Assembly (NCBI GenBank): GCA_017546505.1
Contig: JAFYWV010000122.1
Coordinates: forward strand, 22,564 to 86,563
DNA: 64,000 nt
Direction of reading: 5' to 3'
Source: Bacteroidaceae bacterium
Lineage (GTDB): Bacteria > Bacteroidota > Bacteroidia > Bacteroidales > Bacteroidaceae
Part shown: one piece after another, positions 50,229-59,809 of the stretch
How the letters are laid out: the number at the start of each line of letters is the position of its first letter
Numbering within the stretch: the first letter of the stretch is position 1
The notes under the pieces: generated by a model
What the model was told of the DNA's origin: nothing
The model's input: only the letters and a program-made list of their open reading frames with translations
The model's database searches: none
Position numbers and translations under genes: made by a program

Positions 50229-52367
50229 ATGAAAAAATTCTTTTCAGCACTATTATTGACAGTGCTAATCGCCCCCCAAGCTATGGCAGACGAGGGTATG
50301 TGGCTACTCCAGCTGATGCGCCAGCAGAACCTCAAGGACAAGATGGCCGAGGCCGGACTGCAGATATCCGTTGACGAAATCTATTCACCCGAAGCTCCAT
50401 CATTGAAGGATGCCATAGGTATCTTCGGCGGTGGCTGTACAGGCGAGGTCGTATCGCCCAACGGACTTGTTTTGACAAACCACCACTGTGGTTTCAGTTT
50501 CATCCAGCAGTTGAGTACCGTAGAGCACAACTACCTGCACAACGGTTTCTGGAGTCAGAGCTACGAAGAGGAGTTGCCTTGCGAGGGCATTGCATTCACC
50601 TTTGTGAAGGAGATTAAGGACGTTACCGATGAAATCAACAACCGCATTGCCGACGGACGCTTGACCGAGGAGGCATCTTTCCGGCGCGATGCACTTGCCG
50701 CAATAGGCAAGGAGCTTTTCGAGGCTGACAACATCGAGGGAAAGGAGTATATGTACCCACAGTTGCTCCCCTATTTCGAGGGTAACAGATACTATCTCGT
50801 TTACTACAAGAAGTACACCGACGTGCGCCTTGTGGGAACACCTCCTAATTCAATCGGAAAGTTCGGTGGTGAGACCGACAACTGGATGTGGCCACGCCAC
50901 ACCGGCGATTTCTCAGTGTTCCGCATCTATGGTGACAAGAATGGCAACCCGGCAGCATACAGCAAGGAGAACGTTCCATTGAGCACCCCAAAGCACCTTA
51001 ACATTTCACTTGCAGGCTTTGAACCCAACGATTATGCAATGATTATGGGCTTCCCCGGCAGCACATCGCGCTACCTCACAGGTGACGAGGTGAAGCAGAG
51101 AATGTTCCACGAGAATGAGCCACGCATTGCAATGCGCGACGTCACCCTCAACATCATCCGCGAGGAGATGGCAAAGAGCGAGGAGATTGCCATCAAGTAT
51201 GCAAACAAGCAGGCACGCATCAGCAACTACTGGAAGAACTCTATCGGTATGAACAAGGCTATTGTCGACAACAAGGTTGTTGAAACAAAGCTTGCCGAGG
51301 AGGCCGCTTTCAAGGCTTGGGCGCAGCAGAACGGCAAGAGCGAGTATGTGGATGTTGTCGAGAAAATCAACGCTTGCGTGGAGAAGGCTAACCGCACCAC
51401 ATACCTCACCACACTTGCAACGGAGCTTATCAGTTGTGTCGAGTTCATACAGCGCAACATCCACTCCGACAACAGCAAGATGTTCGACGAGCCAAAGATA
51501 ATCAAGGACCAGATGAATGCCATCCACGATTGGCTCTACAACCGCGACTACAACCACGAGATTGACCGTCGCATTGCCAAGGAGGTATTGCCACTCTATT
51601 TCAGCCTCACACAGCCCGAGGAGCGCGACGCTCACCTCAACGAGGTGTATGCAAAATACAAGGGCAACCTCGAGAAATACATTGACGACGTTTACAACAA
51701 CTCAATCCTTTCAAACGAAAAGAACTACAACGCTTTTGTAAAGAAGCCTTCACTCAAGAAGTTCGAGAAAGACCCGGCAATGCTGTTACGTTCTGCCGTG
51801 TGGAGAACATACAGAGCATTGGCAGCAAAGGAGGCAGAATTTGCAAAGGTGTTGAATCCATTGCACAAAACATATCTCAAGGGTTTGATGGAGATGACAA
51901 ACGGCCCTGTTTACCCCGATGCAAACTTCACAATGCGTCTTACATACGGCAACGTGAAACCATACAATCCAAAGGATGGTGTTACATTCAACTACTACAC
52001 CACACTGAAGGGTGTGATGGAGAAGGAAGACCCTACAAACAGCGAATTCATTGTCCCTGCACGCTTGAAGGAGCTTTATGAAACAAAGGACTTTGGAGAG
52101 TATGCGTTGCCAAACGGCGAGATGCCCGTTGCGTTCCTCACAACCAATGACATCACCGGTGGTAACAGCGGTAGCGGTGTGCTCAATGCACGCGGCGAAC
52201 TCATAGGTCTTGCATTCGACGGCAACTGGGAGTCACTCAGCGGCGACATCAACTTCGATGACAACCTGCAGCGTTGCATCAACGTCGACATCCGCTACGT
52301 ACTCTTCGTTATCGACAAGTTCGGTGGTTGCAAGCGTCTCATCGAGGAGATGAATGTAGTAAAGTAA
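50229..52367 (+). CDS. S46-family dipeptidyl-peptidase
   Basis: A 712-residue serine exopeptidase of the DPP7/DPP11 group with signal peptide MKKFFSALLLTVLIAPQAMA. The catalytic His is in VLTNHHCGFS, the Asp in GDFSVFRIYGD, and the Ser in TGGNSGSGV. The usual S-G-S-P is S-G-S-G here. The S1-pocket segment LIGLAFDGNWE has Gly where DPP11 has Arg, which points to a DPP7-like preference for hydrophobic P1 residues (inference from memory of the family). These enzymes release dipeptides in the periplasm for peptide-fermenting growth. Confidence 0.92.
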   Translation: MKKFFSALLLTVLIAPQAMADEGMWLLQLMRQQNLKDKMAEAGLQISVDEIYSPEAPSLKDAIGIFGGGCTGEVVSPNGLVLTNHHCGFSFIQQLSTVEHNYLHNGFWSQSYEEELPCEGIAFTFVKEIKDVTDEINNRIADGRLTEEASFRRDALAAIGKELFEADNIEGKEYMYPQLLPYFEGNRYYLVYYKKYTDVRLVGTPPNSIGKFGGETDNWMWPRHTGDFSVFRIYGDKNGNPAAYSKENVPLSTPKHLNISLAGFEPNDYAMIMGFPGSTSRYLTGDEVKQRMFHENEPRIAMRDVTLNIIREEMAKSEEIAIKYANKQARISNYWKNSIGMNKAIVDNKVVETKLAEEAAFKAWAQQNGKSEYVDVVEKINACVEKANRTTYLTTLATELISCVEFIQRNIHSDNSKMFDEPKIIKDQMNAIHDWLYNRDYNHEIDRRIAKEVLPLYFSLTQPEERDAHLNEVYAKYKGNLEKYIDDVYNNSILSNEKNYNAFVKKPSLKKFEKDPAMLLRSAVWRTYRALAAKEAEFAKVLNPLHKTYLKGLMEMTNGPVYPDANFTMRLTYGNVKPYNPKDGVTFNYYTTLKGVMEKEDPTNSEFIVPARLKELYETKDFGEYALPNGEMPVAFLTTNDITGGNSGSGVLNARGELIGLAFDGNWESLSGDINFDDNLQRCINVDIRYVLFVIDKFGGCKRLIEEMNVVK

Positions 52368-52376
52368 AACACACGG

Positions 52377-52428
52377 ATAAAAGCAAAGAAGGTAGCCCGT
52401 TGCGTTGGGCTACCTTCTTTGCTTTTAT
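52377..52428. terminator. Terminator after the S46 peptidase gene
   Basis: A perfect 22-bp stem (arm starts ATAAAAGCAAAGAAGG) with an 8-nt loop between converging genes; works both ways. Confidence 0.85.
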
Positions 52429-52439
52429 AGTCATAAGAG

Positions 52440-54203
52440 TTACGACACGCTTTGTACCTGCCGCATCACCCTCAGCCAATTGCCACCCCATATTTTCTCT
52501 ATTTCGGCATCACTATAACCACGACTCAGGAGTTCGCGGGTAATGTTGCGCAGTTGCGATGCAGAGGAGCAGCCAACGACCTTGCCGTCGCCGTCAAAGT
52601 CTGTACCGACACCTACGTGGTCAATCCCTGCAACATTTATAGCGTGTTGCAAATGGGATATGAAATCATCAAGCGTTGCCTCGCCATCCTTGCACAGGAA
52701 GCCGCTGTACATTGTAACCTGTACCACTCCACCCTTTGCAGCCAATGCGCGCATCTGTTCATCGGTGAGGTTACGGGGATGGTCGCACAACTCACGACAC
52801 GACGAATGCGAGCAGACTACAGGTTTTGTACTACATTCCAGAACTTGCCAGAAAGTACTTTCGGCCGCGTGGGAGAGGTCGACCATCATTCCCACACGAT
52901 TCATCTCACGCACCACATCCCGGCCAAAGGCGCTCAAGCCTCCGTGCTCGGCACTGCCGCGTGCGGAGTCGCAGATGTCATTGTCGCCATTGTGGCAAAG
53001 TGTCATATACACAACTCCCTTGCGGCGCAAGCTCTCGATGTTCGACAAATCACGTCCTATGGCATATCCGTTCTCGACACCAAGCATAATTGCACGCTTG
53101 CCCTGCGCCTTGGCATTGAAGAGTTCATCGGGTGTACTGCACAATGTCACATACCCGGCATTGCCGGCAACACCTGCCGCCACCCAATCGAGCAGAGCAA
53201 CAGCCTTTTGGGCAGCTTGCCCCAACGATGCTTCATCGCGCGCGCCCTGTGGGATATATGCCACCATTGTTGTAGCATCCAACAACCCCTCGGACATTTT
53301 ATGGAGGTCGACAAGAGCAACATCATCGCGCTTGTCAAGACGATAGGGCGTATCGGAGAGCATCGGAGTGTCGCAATGTGAGTCTATCGTCAATATGCGT
53401 CTATGCAGCTCGGTAACACGGCGGTATAAAGCAGCCTCACCGACAAGCCAACGGAAGAGTGGCATCATTGTTTCGTCACGGTTCATAATGAACGATTCGG
53501 GATGCCATTGTACACCCAATACGATGCGGCCGTCGACAGCCTCTATGCCCTCAATTACACCGTCGGGCGAAGTGGCAACAACCTCAAAGCCGACAGGAAC
53601 GCGACTGACAGCCTGATGGTGGAATGTGTTCACAGAGAGACGTTCTTTCCCAAAGAGACGGCACAGCCGACTGCCCGGTGCAAACAGAACATCGTGCGTT
53701 GCCACACCACGCTCAACAGGCTCTTGGTCGTGATTGAGCAATCCCTCGCCAAGAGTTGCATATATATCCTGATGCACCGAACCGCCTAATGCAGCAGCCA
53801 GGACTTGCACGCCACGGCATATTCCAAGAATGGGCAGACAACGTGCATCGGCAAGCTGCACCAACAGCAGTTCCTGTTCATCGCGTGCAGGATTTATGCC
53901 GTGCAGCAACGAATAGTCCGGCTCTTCACCCATATAACGCGGGTCGATATCGGCACCACCGGTGAGCAGCAAAGCATCAATGTGCGAAAGCGTCTCAACC
54001 AACGCTTCACGCTCGGGATATGGAGGGATTAAAAGAGGTACGCCACCGGCTTCGAGCACCGAGCGGTAGTAGGCCTCGGCAAGCGTGGCCTTGCCGTCGG
54101 CAAAATTGGCGGTGATGCCGATTACTGGGCGACATTCGCAAAGCGGATAACGACCGTGCAGTGCACAGAACTCGCCACTTACATCAAATCTATTTGCAGA
54201 CAT
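52440..54203 (-). CDS. Peptidase C26-peptidase M19 fusion
   Basis: A 587-residue protein. Residues about 20-265 form a class I glutamine-amidotransferase-like C26 domain of the gamma-glutamyl-GABA hydrolase (PuuD) type: LLTGGADIDPRY, nucleophile Cys in ILGICRGVQ, and VQWHPE with the catalytic His. Residues about 275-587 are an M19 membrane-dipeptidase: TIDSHCDTP for metals, GLENGYA-like GVENGYAIG, and GIDHVGVGTDFDGDG. M19 enzymes cleave dipeptides, so the pair could remove a gamma-glutamyl cap and then split a dipeptide. The start is MSANRFDV at 54203 after a terminator hairpin. No signal peptide is seen, so cytoplasmic. Confidence 0.88.
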   Translation of the reverse strand: MSANRFDVSGEFCALHGRYPLCECRPVIGITANFADGKATLAEAYYRSVLEAGGVPLLIPPYPEREALVETLSHIDALLLTGGADIDPRYMGEEPDYSLLHGINPARDEQELLLVQLADARCLPILGICRGVQVLAAALGGSVHQDIYATLGEGLLNHDQEPVERGVATHDVLFAPGSRLCRLFGKERLSVNTFHHQAVSRVPVGFEVVATSPDGVIEGIEAVDGRIVLGVQWHPESFIMNRDETMMPLFRWLVGEAALYRRVTELHRRILTIDSHCDTPMLSDTPYRLDKRDDVALVDLHKMSEGLLDATTMVAYIPQGARDEASLGQAAQKAVALLDWVAAGVAGNAGYVTLCSTPDELFNAKAQGKRAIMLGVENGYAIGRDLSNIESLRRKGVVYMTLCHNGDNDICDSARGSAEHGGLSAFGRDVVREMNRVGMMVDLSHAAESTFWQVLECSTKPVVCSHSSCRELCDHPRNLTDEQMRALAAKGGVVQVTMYSGFLCKDGEATLDDFISHLQHAINVAGIDHVGVGTDFDGDGKVVGCSSASQLRNITRELLSRGYSDAEIEKIWGGNWLRVMRQVQSVS

Positions 54204-54222
54204 AATATCTTTAAAATAAAAA

Positions 54223-54255
54223 AACACCCGCACTTCACGAAAAAACACGGGTGTT
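54223..54255 (-). terminator. Terminator of the Lrp-family gene
   Basis: On the minus strand AACACCCG pairs with CGGGTGTT over an AT-rich loop and is followed by TTTTTTATTTT. Confidence 0.7.
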
Positions 54256-54275
54256 GACTTACAATAGCTGTTCAA

Positions 54276-54743
54276 TTATTCCATTGGCATATTGCGCTTG
54301 ATGCTGTGGGCAAGCACAATCATTGTCTCGGTGCTCACAACACCGGGAATCTCCTGCACGCGCCCGTTGAGCAACTGCATCAAATGTTCATTGTCATTGG
54401 AGTACATCTTTGCCAATATCGAGTACGGGCCTGTTGTGTAGCAGCACTCGACAACCTCGGGTATCTCACGCAGGCGCTCAACAACCTCTTTGTACATCGA
54501 GCCGCGCTCAAGGCGTATTCCAATGTATGTACAGGTTTTATAACCAAGACGGCGCACATCTATTTCGTAGCACGAGCCGGAGATTATTCCCATATCTATG
54601 AGATGTTGTACACGCAGATGAATTGCAGCACGTGATACGCCACACAACTCTGCCACGTTGCGGAAGGGGATACGGGCATCCTTTGATATAATGCTCAATA
54701 TCTTGAGGTCGAGTGCATCGACCTTGCATTCTAGGTTTTTCAT
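54276..54743 (-). CDS. Lrp/AsnC-family transcriptional regulator
   Basis: A 155-residue regulator. The N-terminal helix-turn-helix is visible in LKILSIISKDARIPFRNVAE and SRAAIHLRVQHL. A C-terminal RAM (AsnC) domain with VVECCYTTGPYSILAKM binds amino-acid effectors. It is the upstream neighbour of the peptidase fusion on the same strand, so it may control dipeptide or amino-acid genes; that is inference. A terminator hairpin separates the two. Confidence 0.9.
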   Translation of the reverse strand: MKNLECKVDALDLKILSIISKDARIPFRNVAELCGVSRAAIHLRVQHLIDMGIISGSCYEIDVRRLGYKTCTYIGIRLERGSMYKEVVERLREIPEVVECCYTTGPYSILAKMYSNDNEHLMQLLNGRVQEIPGVVSTETMIVLAHSIKRNMPME

Positions 54744-54767
54744 ATTTTGGTCGGTTATAAGTGTTTG

Positions 54768-55625
54768 TTATTTTTTCACTATTTTCACAAATTCAATATC
54801 ATAGACAAGCGCACTGTAAGGCGGAACCTTATCACTGCCATTTGCGCCGTATGCAAGATCCCAGGGCAGATAGACCTTGCATTTTGTACCCACAGGCAGT
54901 GTGGTAAAGACCTTGGCAAGACCCGGGAGCATACTGCCCACAATTGCCTCGGCGACCTCACCGCGCGAGCTCTCAAAAAGGTTGCCATTGATGAATGAAG
55001 CCTTGTAAATGTAGCCCACTTTACTGCCTAATTCGGCCACATCACCACTGCCGTAACGTTCAATCTTCACCTGTACGCCACCGGGTAAAGTCTCAACACC
55101 ACGACGTTCTCTATTTTTCGCAATAAACTCTTCACTGGGCAAGCGGAAAACAGAACTGTAATAGTAGTCTGCGGCATCCTCCAATGACATTGCCGCATTG
55201 CCACGGGCCATAGCCTTCAACCCTTCGAGAAAAATGCGACTGTCAACTTTTTGGGTTGTATCACTCTGATATATTGCATCGTTAGCCTTGTCGAGCATAT
55301 CCATTGCCGATGCACCGACAACGACTCCGTGGGCATAGGCAATGGCCTCGGGCGAAGCATCCACCGGGAAAGCATCACACAACCCTTTGACAAAATAGTC
55401 TATGGTAGCCGGGGTTATATCCAGTTCCTTGATAGCATAAGGCAAATCGCCGGCAACCATCATACTGACAGCATAGGACAACGAATCGTCGGCAGTTATG
55501 AGAAGCGTCCCGTCGGCAGCCGGAGCCTGTCGTTCCTTGACTAAATATGGCAAGAACAGCAACAACCCGGCAGCAATTGTCCAAAGTGCTATTTTTGCTT
55601 GTTTCGCCATTTTCCCTTTTTTCAT
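54768..55625 (-). CDS. Membrane-anchored FKBP-type peptidyl-prolyl isomerase, degenerate site
   Basis: A 285-residue protein with an N-terminal hydrophobic anchor (KIALWTIAAGLLLFLPYL, about 10-27), a helical FKBP_N region, and a C-terminal FKBP domain (about 185-285). Conserved active-site residues look altered: the F-D-S segment is FESS and the central Trp loop (V-I-x-G-W) is SMLPGLAK. The end VPPYSALVYDIEFV is normal. It lies next to a second FKBP with canonical residues, 10 bp away, so the pair may be an operon of an enzyme and a chaperone-like relative. Start at 55610 (MAKQAK) is also possible. Confidence 0.82.
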   Translation of the reverse strand: MKKGKMAKQAKIALWTIAAGLLLFLPYLVKERQAPAADGTLLITADDSLSYAVSMMVAGDLPYAIKELDITPATIDYFVKGLCDAFPVDASPEAIAYAHGVVVGASAMDMLDKANDAIYQSDTTQKVDSRIFLEGLKAMARGNAAMSLEDAADYYYSSVFRLPSEEFIAKNRERRGVETLPGGVQVKIERYGSGDVAELGSKVGYIYKASFINGNLFESSRGEVAEAIVGSMLPGLAKVFTTLPVGTKCKVYLPWDLAYGANGSDKVPPYSALVYDIEFVKIVKK

Positions 55626-55635
55626 CGTCTATTTA

Positions 55636-56220
55636 TCAGAGAACCTTAATGAGCTCGACATCAAAAACAAGAGCACTGTATGGAGGTATCATCTCACCTG
55701 CACCGTGCTCACCGTATGCCATATCGTATGGAATATAAAGACGCCATTTTGCACCCTCTTCCATCAACTGCAGAGCTTCGACCCAGCCTTTGATTACCTG
55801 GTTCACACCAAAGACAGCAGGCTCGCCACGCTTAATTGAACTATCGAATACAGTTCCATCAATGAGAGTACCCTCGTAATGACACTGAACGCGGTCGGTA
55901 GCAGAGGGCTTTTTACCGTTTCCGGCAACAAGAACCTCATACTGCAAGCCGCTGGGCAGCACCGTCACACCCTCTTTCTTTGCATTCGCTGCAAGGAAAG
56001 CCTCACCGGCGGTTTTATTCTGCGCATAAGCCTCCTCGGCCAATTGGCGGAAGTGGTCATTGACAACCGACTGGGCTTCGGAGTGAGAAATATCTGTCTT
56101 TGCACCTGAGAGTACATCATTAAGCGCCTTCACAAAATCCTCAACATTAAGATTTTTAACACCCATTGAAAGTAGATTTTGGCCTATTCCCATTCCAAGG
56201 CCATAGCTAAATTTGTCCAT
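55636..56220 (-). CDS. FKBP-type peptidyl-prolyl isomerase
   Basis: A 194-residue protein from MDKFSYGLGMGIG at 56220, without a clear signal peptide. The FKBP_N helical region comes first, then a canonical FKBP core: VQCHYEGTLIDGTVFDSS, FGVNQVIKGWVEALQ, IPYDMAYGE and IPPYSALVFDVELI. It resembles the FklB/Mip group. The gene lies 10 bp upstream of the membrane-anchored FKBP on the same strand. Confidence 0.9.
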   Translation of the reverse strand: MDKFSYGLGMGIGQNLLSMGVKNLNVEDFVKALNDVLSGAKTDISHSEAQSVVNDHFRQLAEEAYAQNKTAGEAFLAANAKKEGVTVLPSGLQYEVLVAGNGKKPSATDRVQCHYEGTLIDGTVFDSSIKRGEPAVFGVNQVIKGWVEALQLMEEGAKWRLYIPYDMAYGEHGAGEMIPPYSALVFDVELIKVL

Positions 56221-56511
56221 TATTATTAAATTTACTATAATATTATATGAATTTCTGTCATTTTGCCACAAAGTTTTTCTATACACTTTGTAAATTTGAG
56301 CCTAGCGAAGATACAACTATTATTCTTACCACAAACACAAATGGCACTTTTTTTTACTAAAAAGCGATTTTTTTTGAACGAACAACCCAAAACACCTTTT
56401 TTACATTTTGTCAAAAACGTTTAAATACTAGAGCAATATGCGCTATACAGCCTTTTTGTTATTTAATATAAAAATATCTTGCAACAACGTCAAAAGCTCA
56501 ATTTATTTCCA

Positions 56512-56519
56512 TAACTTTG
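56512..56519 (+). promoter_or_regulatory. -7 box of the sprE-porX operon
   Basis: TAACTTTG, exact TAnnTTTG, 40 bp before the ATG at 56559. Confidence 0.5.
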
Positions 56520-56558
56520 TAGAAATAGCACTTTTTACATAAAAAAACAGACAGGAGT

Positions 56559-56939
56559 ATGTCAAGCAGCATCATAATTACAATAATATTTGCTTTGCTC
56601 GCAGGCGGAATGTTCATACTGCGCAGGATTTACGGCAACACAAATGTGCCCGAAGAGACCCACGACCACCACGATGGCGAGAACGGCGTATGCTGTGGCA
56701 AGCACAGCAACTGCGAAAAGGGGTACGACACTGTCAATCTCTATTTTGACGACGAGGAACTTGACCGTTTCAAGGGGGTAAAGTCTGAAGAGTACACAGA
56801 AAACGACATTGAAGAGTTCAGACACGTGCTTTACACAATGCGCGAGGAGGAGGTTGAGAATTGGGCCCACTGCATTGAGACACGAGGCATTGAGCTGCCT
56901 CGCGAGATTAAGGAAGAGATTCTGCTGATGCTGCAATAA
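56559..56939 (+). CDS. Small single-span membrane protein with Cys/His cluster
   Basis: A 126-residue protein. An N-terminal membrane helix (about 4-23, SIIITIIFALLAGGMFILRR) is followed by a short His/Cys-rich patch (THDHHDGENGVCCGKHSNC, about 35-53) that could bind metal, then an acidic helical domain (about 60-126). I do not know the family. It is the first gene of the operon and 16 bp before sprE, so a link to T9SS assembly is possible but unproven. Confidence 0.7.
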   Translation: MSSSIIITIIFALLAGGMFILRRIYGNTNVPEETHDHHDGENGVCCGKHSNCEKGYDTVNLYFDDEELDRFKGVKSEEYTENDIEEFRHVLYTMREEEVENWAHCIETRGIELPREIKEEILLMLQ

Positions 56940-56955
56940 AAGAAAGAAAGAGAAC

Positions 56956-59808
56956 GTGCGCAAATATATACACTACATAATCACCGTATTCGTTGCCATA
57001 GCCCTTTGCGGCTGTGCCGGCAGACGTGCAAACAACGCCACAACACGTATGTACCACGCCTTCATAGCCAAGTACAACACATTCTACAACGGCAACGAGG
57101 CATACAAACAGGCTCTCAAGGCACAGAATAAAGGCCATCAGGACAACTATCTTGAGCAACTGCCCCTGCTTGTCATCAGCAACAAGAACACACAAAAAAC
57201 CGGTGCCAGCAACTACGACCGTGCAATAGAAAAGTCGCAGAAGGCAATCAAGAACCACTCTATCAAAAGACGCCCTAAGAAACCGGCAGGGAAAAAACTG
57301 TCACAAAAGAAAAAGCTGTTCTACGCGCAAAAAGAGTTCAACCCGTTCTTGTGGAAAGCGTGGTTCCTTATGGCAAACTCACAGTTTCAGAAAGGAGAGT
57401 TCACCGAGGCTGCCAGCACATACATATACATCTCACGACTTTATGAGAACAACCCGGACATTGTTGCCCGTGCACGCATAGGCCTTGCAAAATGTTATGC
57501 CGAGATGGAGTGGCTGTACGAGGCCGAGGACCTGCTGCAACGCATACAGCGCGACACAATTCCGGCTATTCTAAAAGAGGAATTTGCAGTGGCAAAGGCC
57601 AACCTCTTGCTCAAGCAGAAACGCGGCGAAGAGGCTATCCCGCACATAAAGACAGGGCTCAAGCGCAAAGGAGTTACACCCCTTGACAAAGCACGAGAAA
57701 ACTACCTCTTGGGGCAGCTGCACGCAAAGGCGGGCAATAAGCAGGAGGCCTACAAGAGTTTTGGAAAGACCATATCACAAAGCCCGCCATACGAATTTGA
57801 GTTCAATGCCCGAATACGCCAAACAGAGATGGCCACAGACGAGAACCATAAAAAGATTCTTCGTAAGCTAAAGCGGATGGCAAAATCGGACAAAAATGTC
57901 GATTATCAGGCACAGATATACTACGCCATAGGCAACCTGCACTTGAGCAAGCAGGACACTACCGAGGCCATCAAGGCATACGAGACCGGCGTAGCAACGG
58001 GAGCGACAAGCGGATATGGCACCGGAATGTTGCATCTGTCACTTGCCAGGCTCTATTGGGAAAAAGAGAAATTCTCGAAAGCACACGACAACTACAGCAA
58101 AGCTGTATCTATGCTTGGCGAGGAGTCGCCCTATTATGACGAGATAAAATTCCGCAGCGAAGCTCTTGCCGGGTTGGTAAAATATACCGATGTTATTGAG
58201 AAAGAGAGCGAGCTGCTCTATTGGGCAACACTGTCACCCGAGGAACTCTACCCTATAATCGACGAGCTCATTGAGGAAGCCAAACGTCTGGAGGAGTTGA
58301 AGAAGAAAGAGGAGAAGAAGCTGTCGCGCGAAAACGAGGGTGGAAACGAACTTGACAAGGCCGGTAACAATGCTGCAATGACAATAGACAACCAGAACAA
58401 CGACAAGCAGCTGTGGTACTTCTACAATCCGCAACTTGTTTCACAGGGAGTACGCACTTTCAAAGAGAAATGGGGCAATAGGGAGTTGAAAGACTATTGG
58501 CGTTTCAGCAACACAATATCATCATTGATGAGCAACGAGATTGCAATGGACAGCATAGCAGCAGACAGCCTTGCAATGGATAGCACCGAAACACCGTCGG
58601 ACAGCACACTCACCGAAACGGAGATGGATTTGCAGACAGATGAAGAGGCGCTGTCTACCGACCCTACAACACGTGAATACTACACACAGCAGATACCGCA
58701 GACCGAAGAGGAAAAAGCTAAAGCCCACAATGCCCTGAGCGAAGCTTTGTTCGAGGCCGGAGTACGTTTCAAGGATGATGTCAGCGACAAACGCCTGACA
58801 ATATCATACCTTGAGAGGGTCGTAGAGGATTATCCCGATTTTGAAAGGCTTGCCGACACATATTACCACCTTTTCCTCGCCTGCTCGCGTTGGGATGAAC
58901 CCGAAAAGGCTGCACATTACAAAAATCTGCTAATAGCCGGTTACCCGGACAGCACAATGACAAAACGCATACAAGAGCCGGACTTCTTTGAGAGCGCGGC
59001 AATACGTAAGCACAAGGAAGACTCGATATATGTGAAGGCATACAACCACTATACAAAAGAGGAGTATGACTCTGTCATAAACGAGAACATTTACAGCGCA
59101 GGAAAGTACCCGCAGGGTAATCACCGCGCACGTTTTATGTTCATCGATGCAATGGCAAAACTGTACAGTGACAGACAAGAGGAGGCGCTTGAGGCGCTTG
59201 AGCTGCTGGTAAACAGCTATTCGTCCGACAGCATCAGCCGAATAGCAACCGGAATAAATACCGGCATCAAAGAGGGGCGACTGCTACACAGCGGCATATC
59301 GACATCTATCTGGGACCGCAAGGCCGACGGCACTATAAGAGACAGCGAGGACAGCATTCCACAGTTCAGCAACGAGCGCAACGAGCCCTACTACCTTATC
59401 CTGGCATTCCCCAATGGGGCTGTAGACGAAAAACGTCTGTTGTTTGAAATGGCACGATACAATTTCTCACGCTATATGGTCAGGAATTTCGAAATGTCAT
59501 TCGAGACTTTTGCAGAGTTCACAATCCTTAAGATAAAGGAGTTCCTGAACTTTGACGAGGCGTTCGTCTACCGCAAGAGATTGTTTGGAAATGCAGAGAT
59601 GGCAAGATTGCTTGAGGGAATAAACACTTCTGTAATATCAAAAAGCAACCTTGATTTGTTATTACAGTACTATACTTTTGACGACTACACGGAGTTCTAT
59701 GAAAAGAACTTCTTGGCAATACCGGAAGTTGAAATTGAAGGCTACACGCTTGATGAGCCGAATTACAGCGACGAGAGCGTGAATGACAAAAACGAAACAG
59801 AGGATTGA
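56956..59808 (+). CDS. T9SS lipoprotein SprE/PorW, TPR-rich
   Basis: A 950-residue lipoprotein. The start is GTG at 56956 because it alone gives the signal peptide MRKYIHYIITVFVAIALCGC with a lipobox-like end. About ten TPR-type helix pairs follow (FLMANSQFQKGEFTEAASTY, ARIGLAKCYAEMEW, YYAIGNLHLSKQDTTEAIK). The middle (about 460-600) is low in structure and rich in acidic residues and Thr/Ser. Length and order fit SprE/PorW, which links the T9SS motor to the outer-membrane ring and is required for secretion and gliding in other Bacteroidetes. Its stop is 1 bp before porX. Confidence 0.82.
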   Translation: MRKYIHYIITVFVAIALCGCAGRRANNATTRMYHAFIAKYNTFYNGNEAYKQALKAQNKGHQDNYLEQLPLLVISNKNTQKTGASNYDRAIEKSQKAIKNHSIKRRPKKPAGKKLSQKKKLFYAQKEFNPFLWKAWFLMANSQFQKGEFTEAASTYIYISRLYENNPDIVARARIGLAKCYAEMEWLYEAEDLLQRIQRDTIPAILKEEFAVAKANLLLKQKRGEEAIPHIKTGLKRKGVTPLDKARENYLLGQLHAKAGNKQEAYKSFGKTISQSPPYEFEFNARIRQTEMATDENHKKILRKLKRMAKSDKNVDYQAQIYYAIGNLHLSKQDTTEAIKAYETGVATGATSGYGTGMLHLSLARLYWEKEKFSKAHDNYSKAVSMLGEESPYYDEIKFRSEALAGLVKYTDVIEKESELLYWATLSPEELYPIIDELIEEAKRLEELKKKEEKKLSRENEGGNELDKAGNNAAMTIDNQNNDKQLWYFYNPQLVSQGVRTFKEKWGNRELKDYWRFSNTISSLMSNEIAMDSIAADSLAMDSTETPSDSTLTETEMDLQTDEEALSTDPTTREYYTQQIPQTEEEKAKAHNALSEALFEAGVRFKDDVSDKRLTISYLERVVEDYPDFERLADTYYHLFLACSRWDEPEKAAHYKNLLIAGYPDSTMTKRIQEPDFFESAAIRKHKEDSIYVKAYNHYTKEEYDSVINENIYSAGKYPQGNHRARFMFIDAMAKLYSDRQEEALEALELLVNSYSSDSISRIATGINTGIKEGRLLHSGISTSIWDRKADGTIRDSEDSIPQFSNERNEPYYLILAFPNGAVDEKRLLFEMARYNFSRYMVRNFEMSFETFAEFTILKIKEFLNFDEAFVYRKRLFGNAEMARLLEGINTSVISKSNLDLLLQYYTFDDYTEFYEKNFLAIPEVEIEGYTLDEPNYSDESVNDKNETED

Positions 59809-59809
59809 T

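Noticed and set aside
52452-53381. Two long plus-strand frames (309 and 267 codons) over the peptidase fusion
   Set aside because: Both overlap a gene with clear C26 and M19 active sites; long shadow frames result from its codon bias.
59783-59809. Earlier in-frame start for porX
   Set aside because: It would overlap sprE, and the receiver-domain sequence begins at the ATG at 59810.
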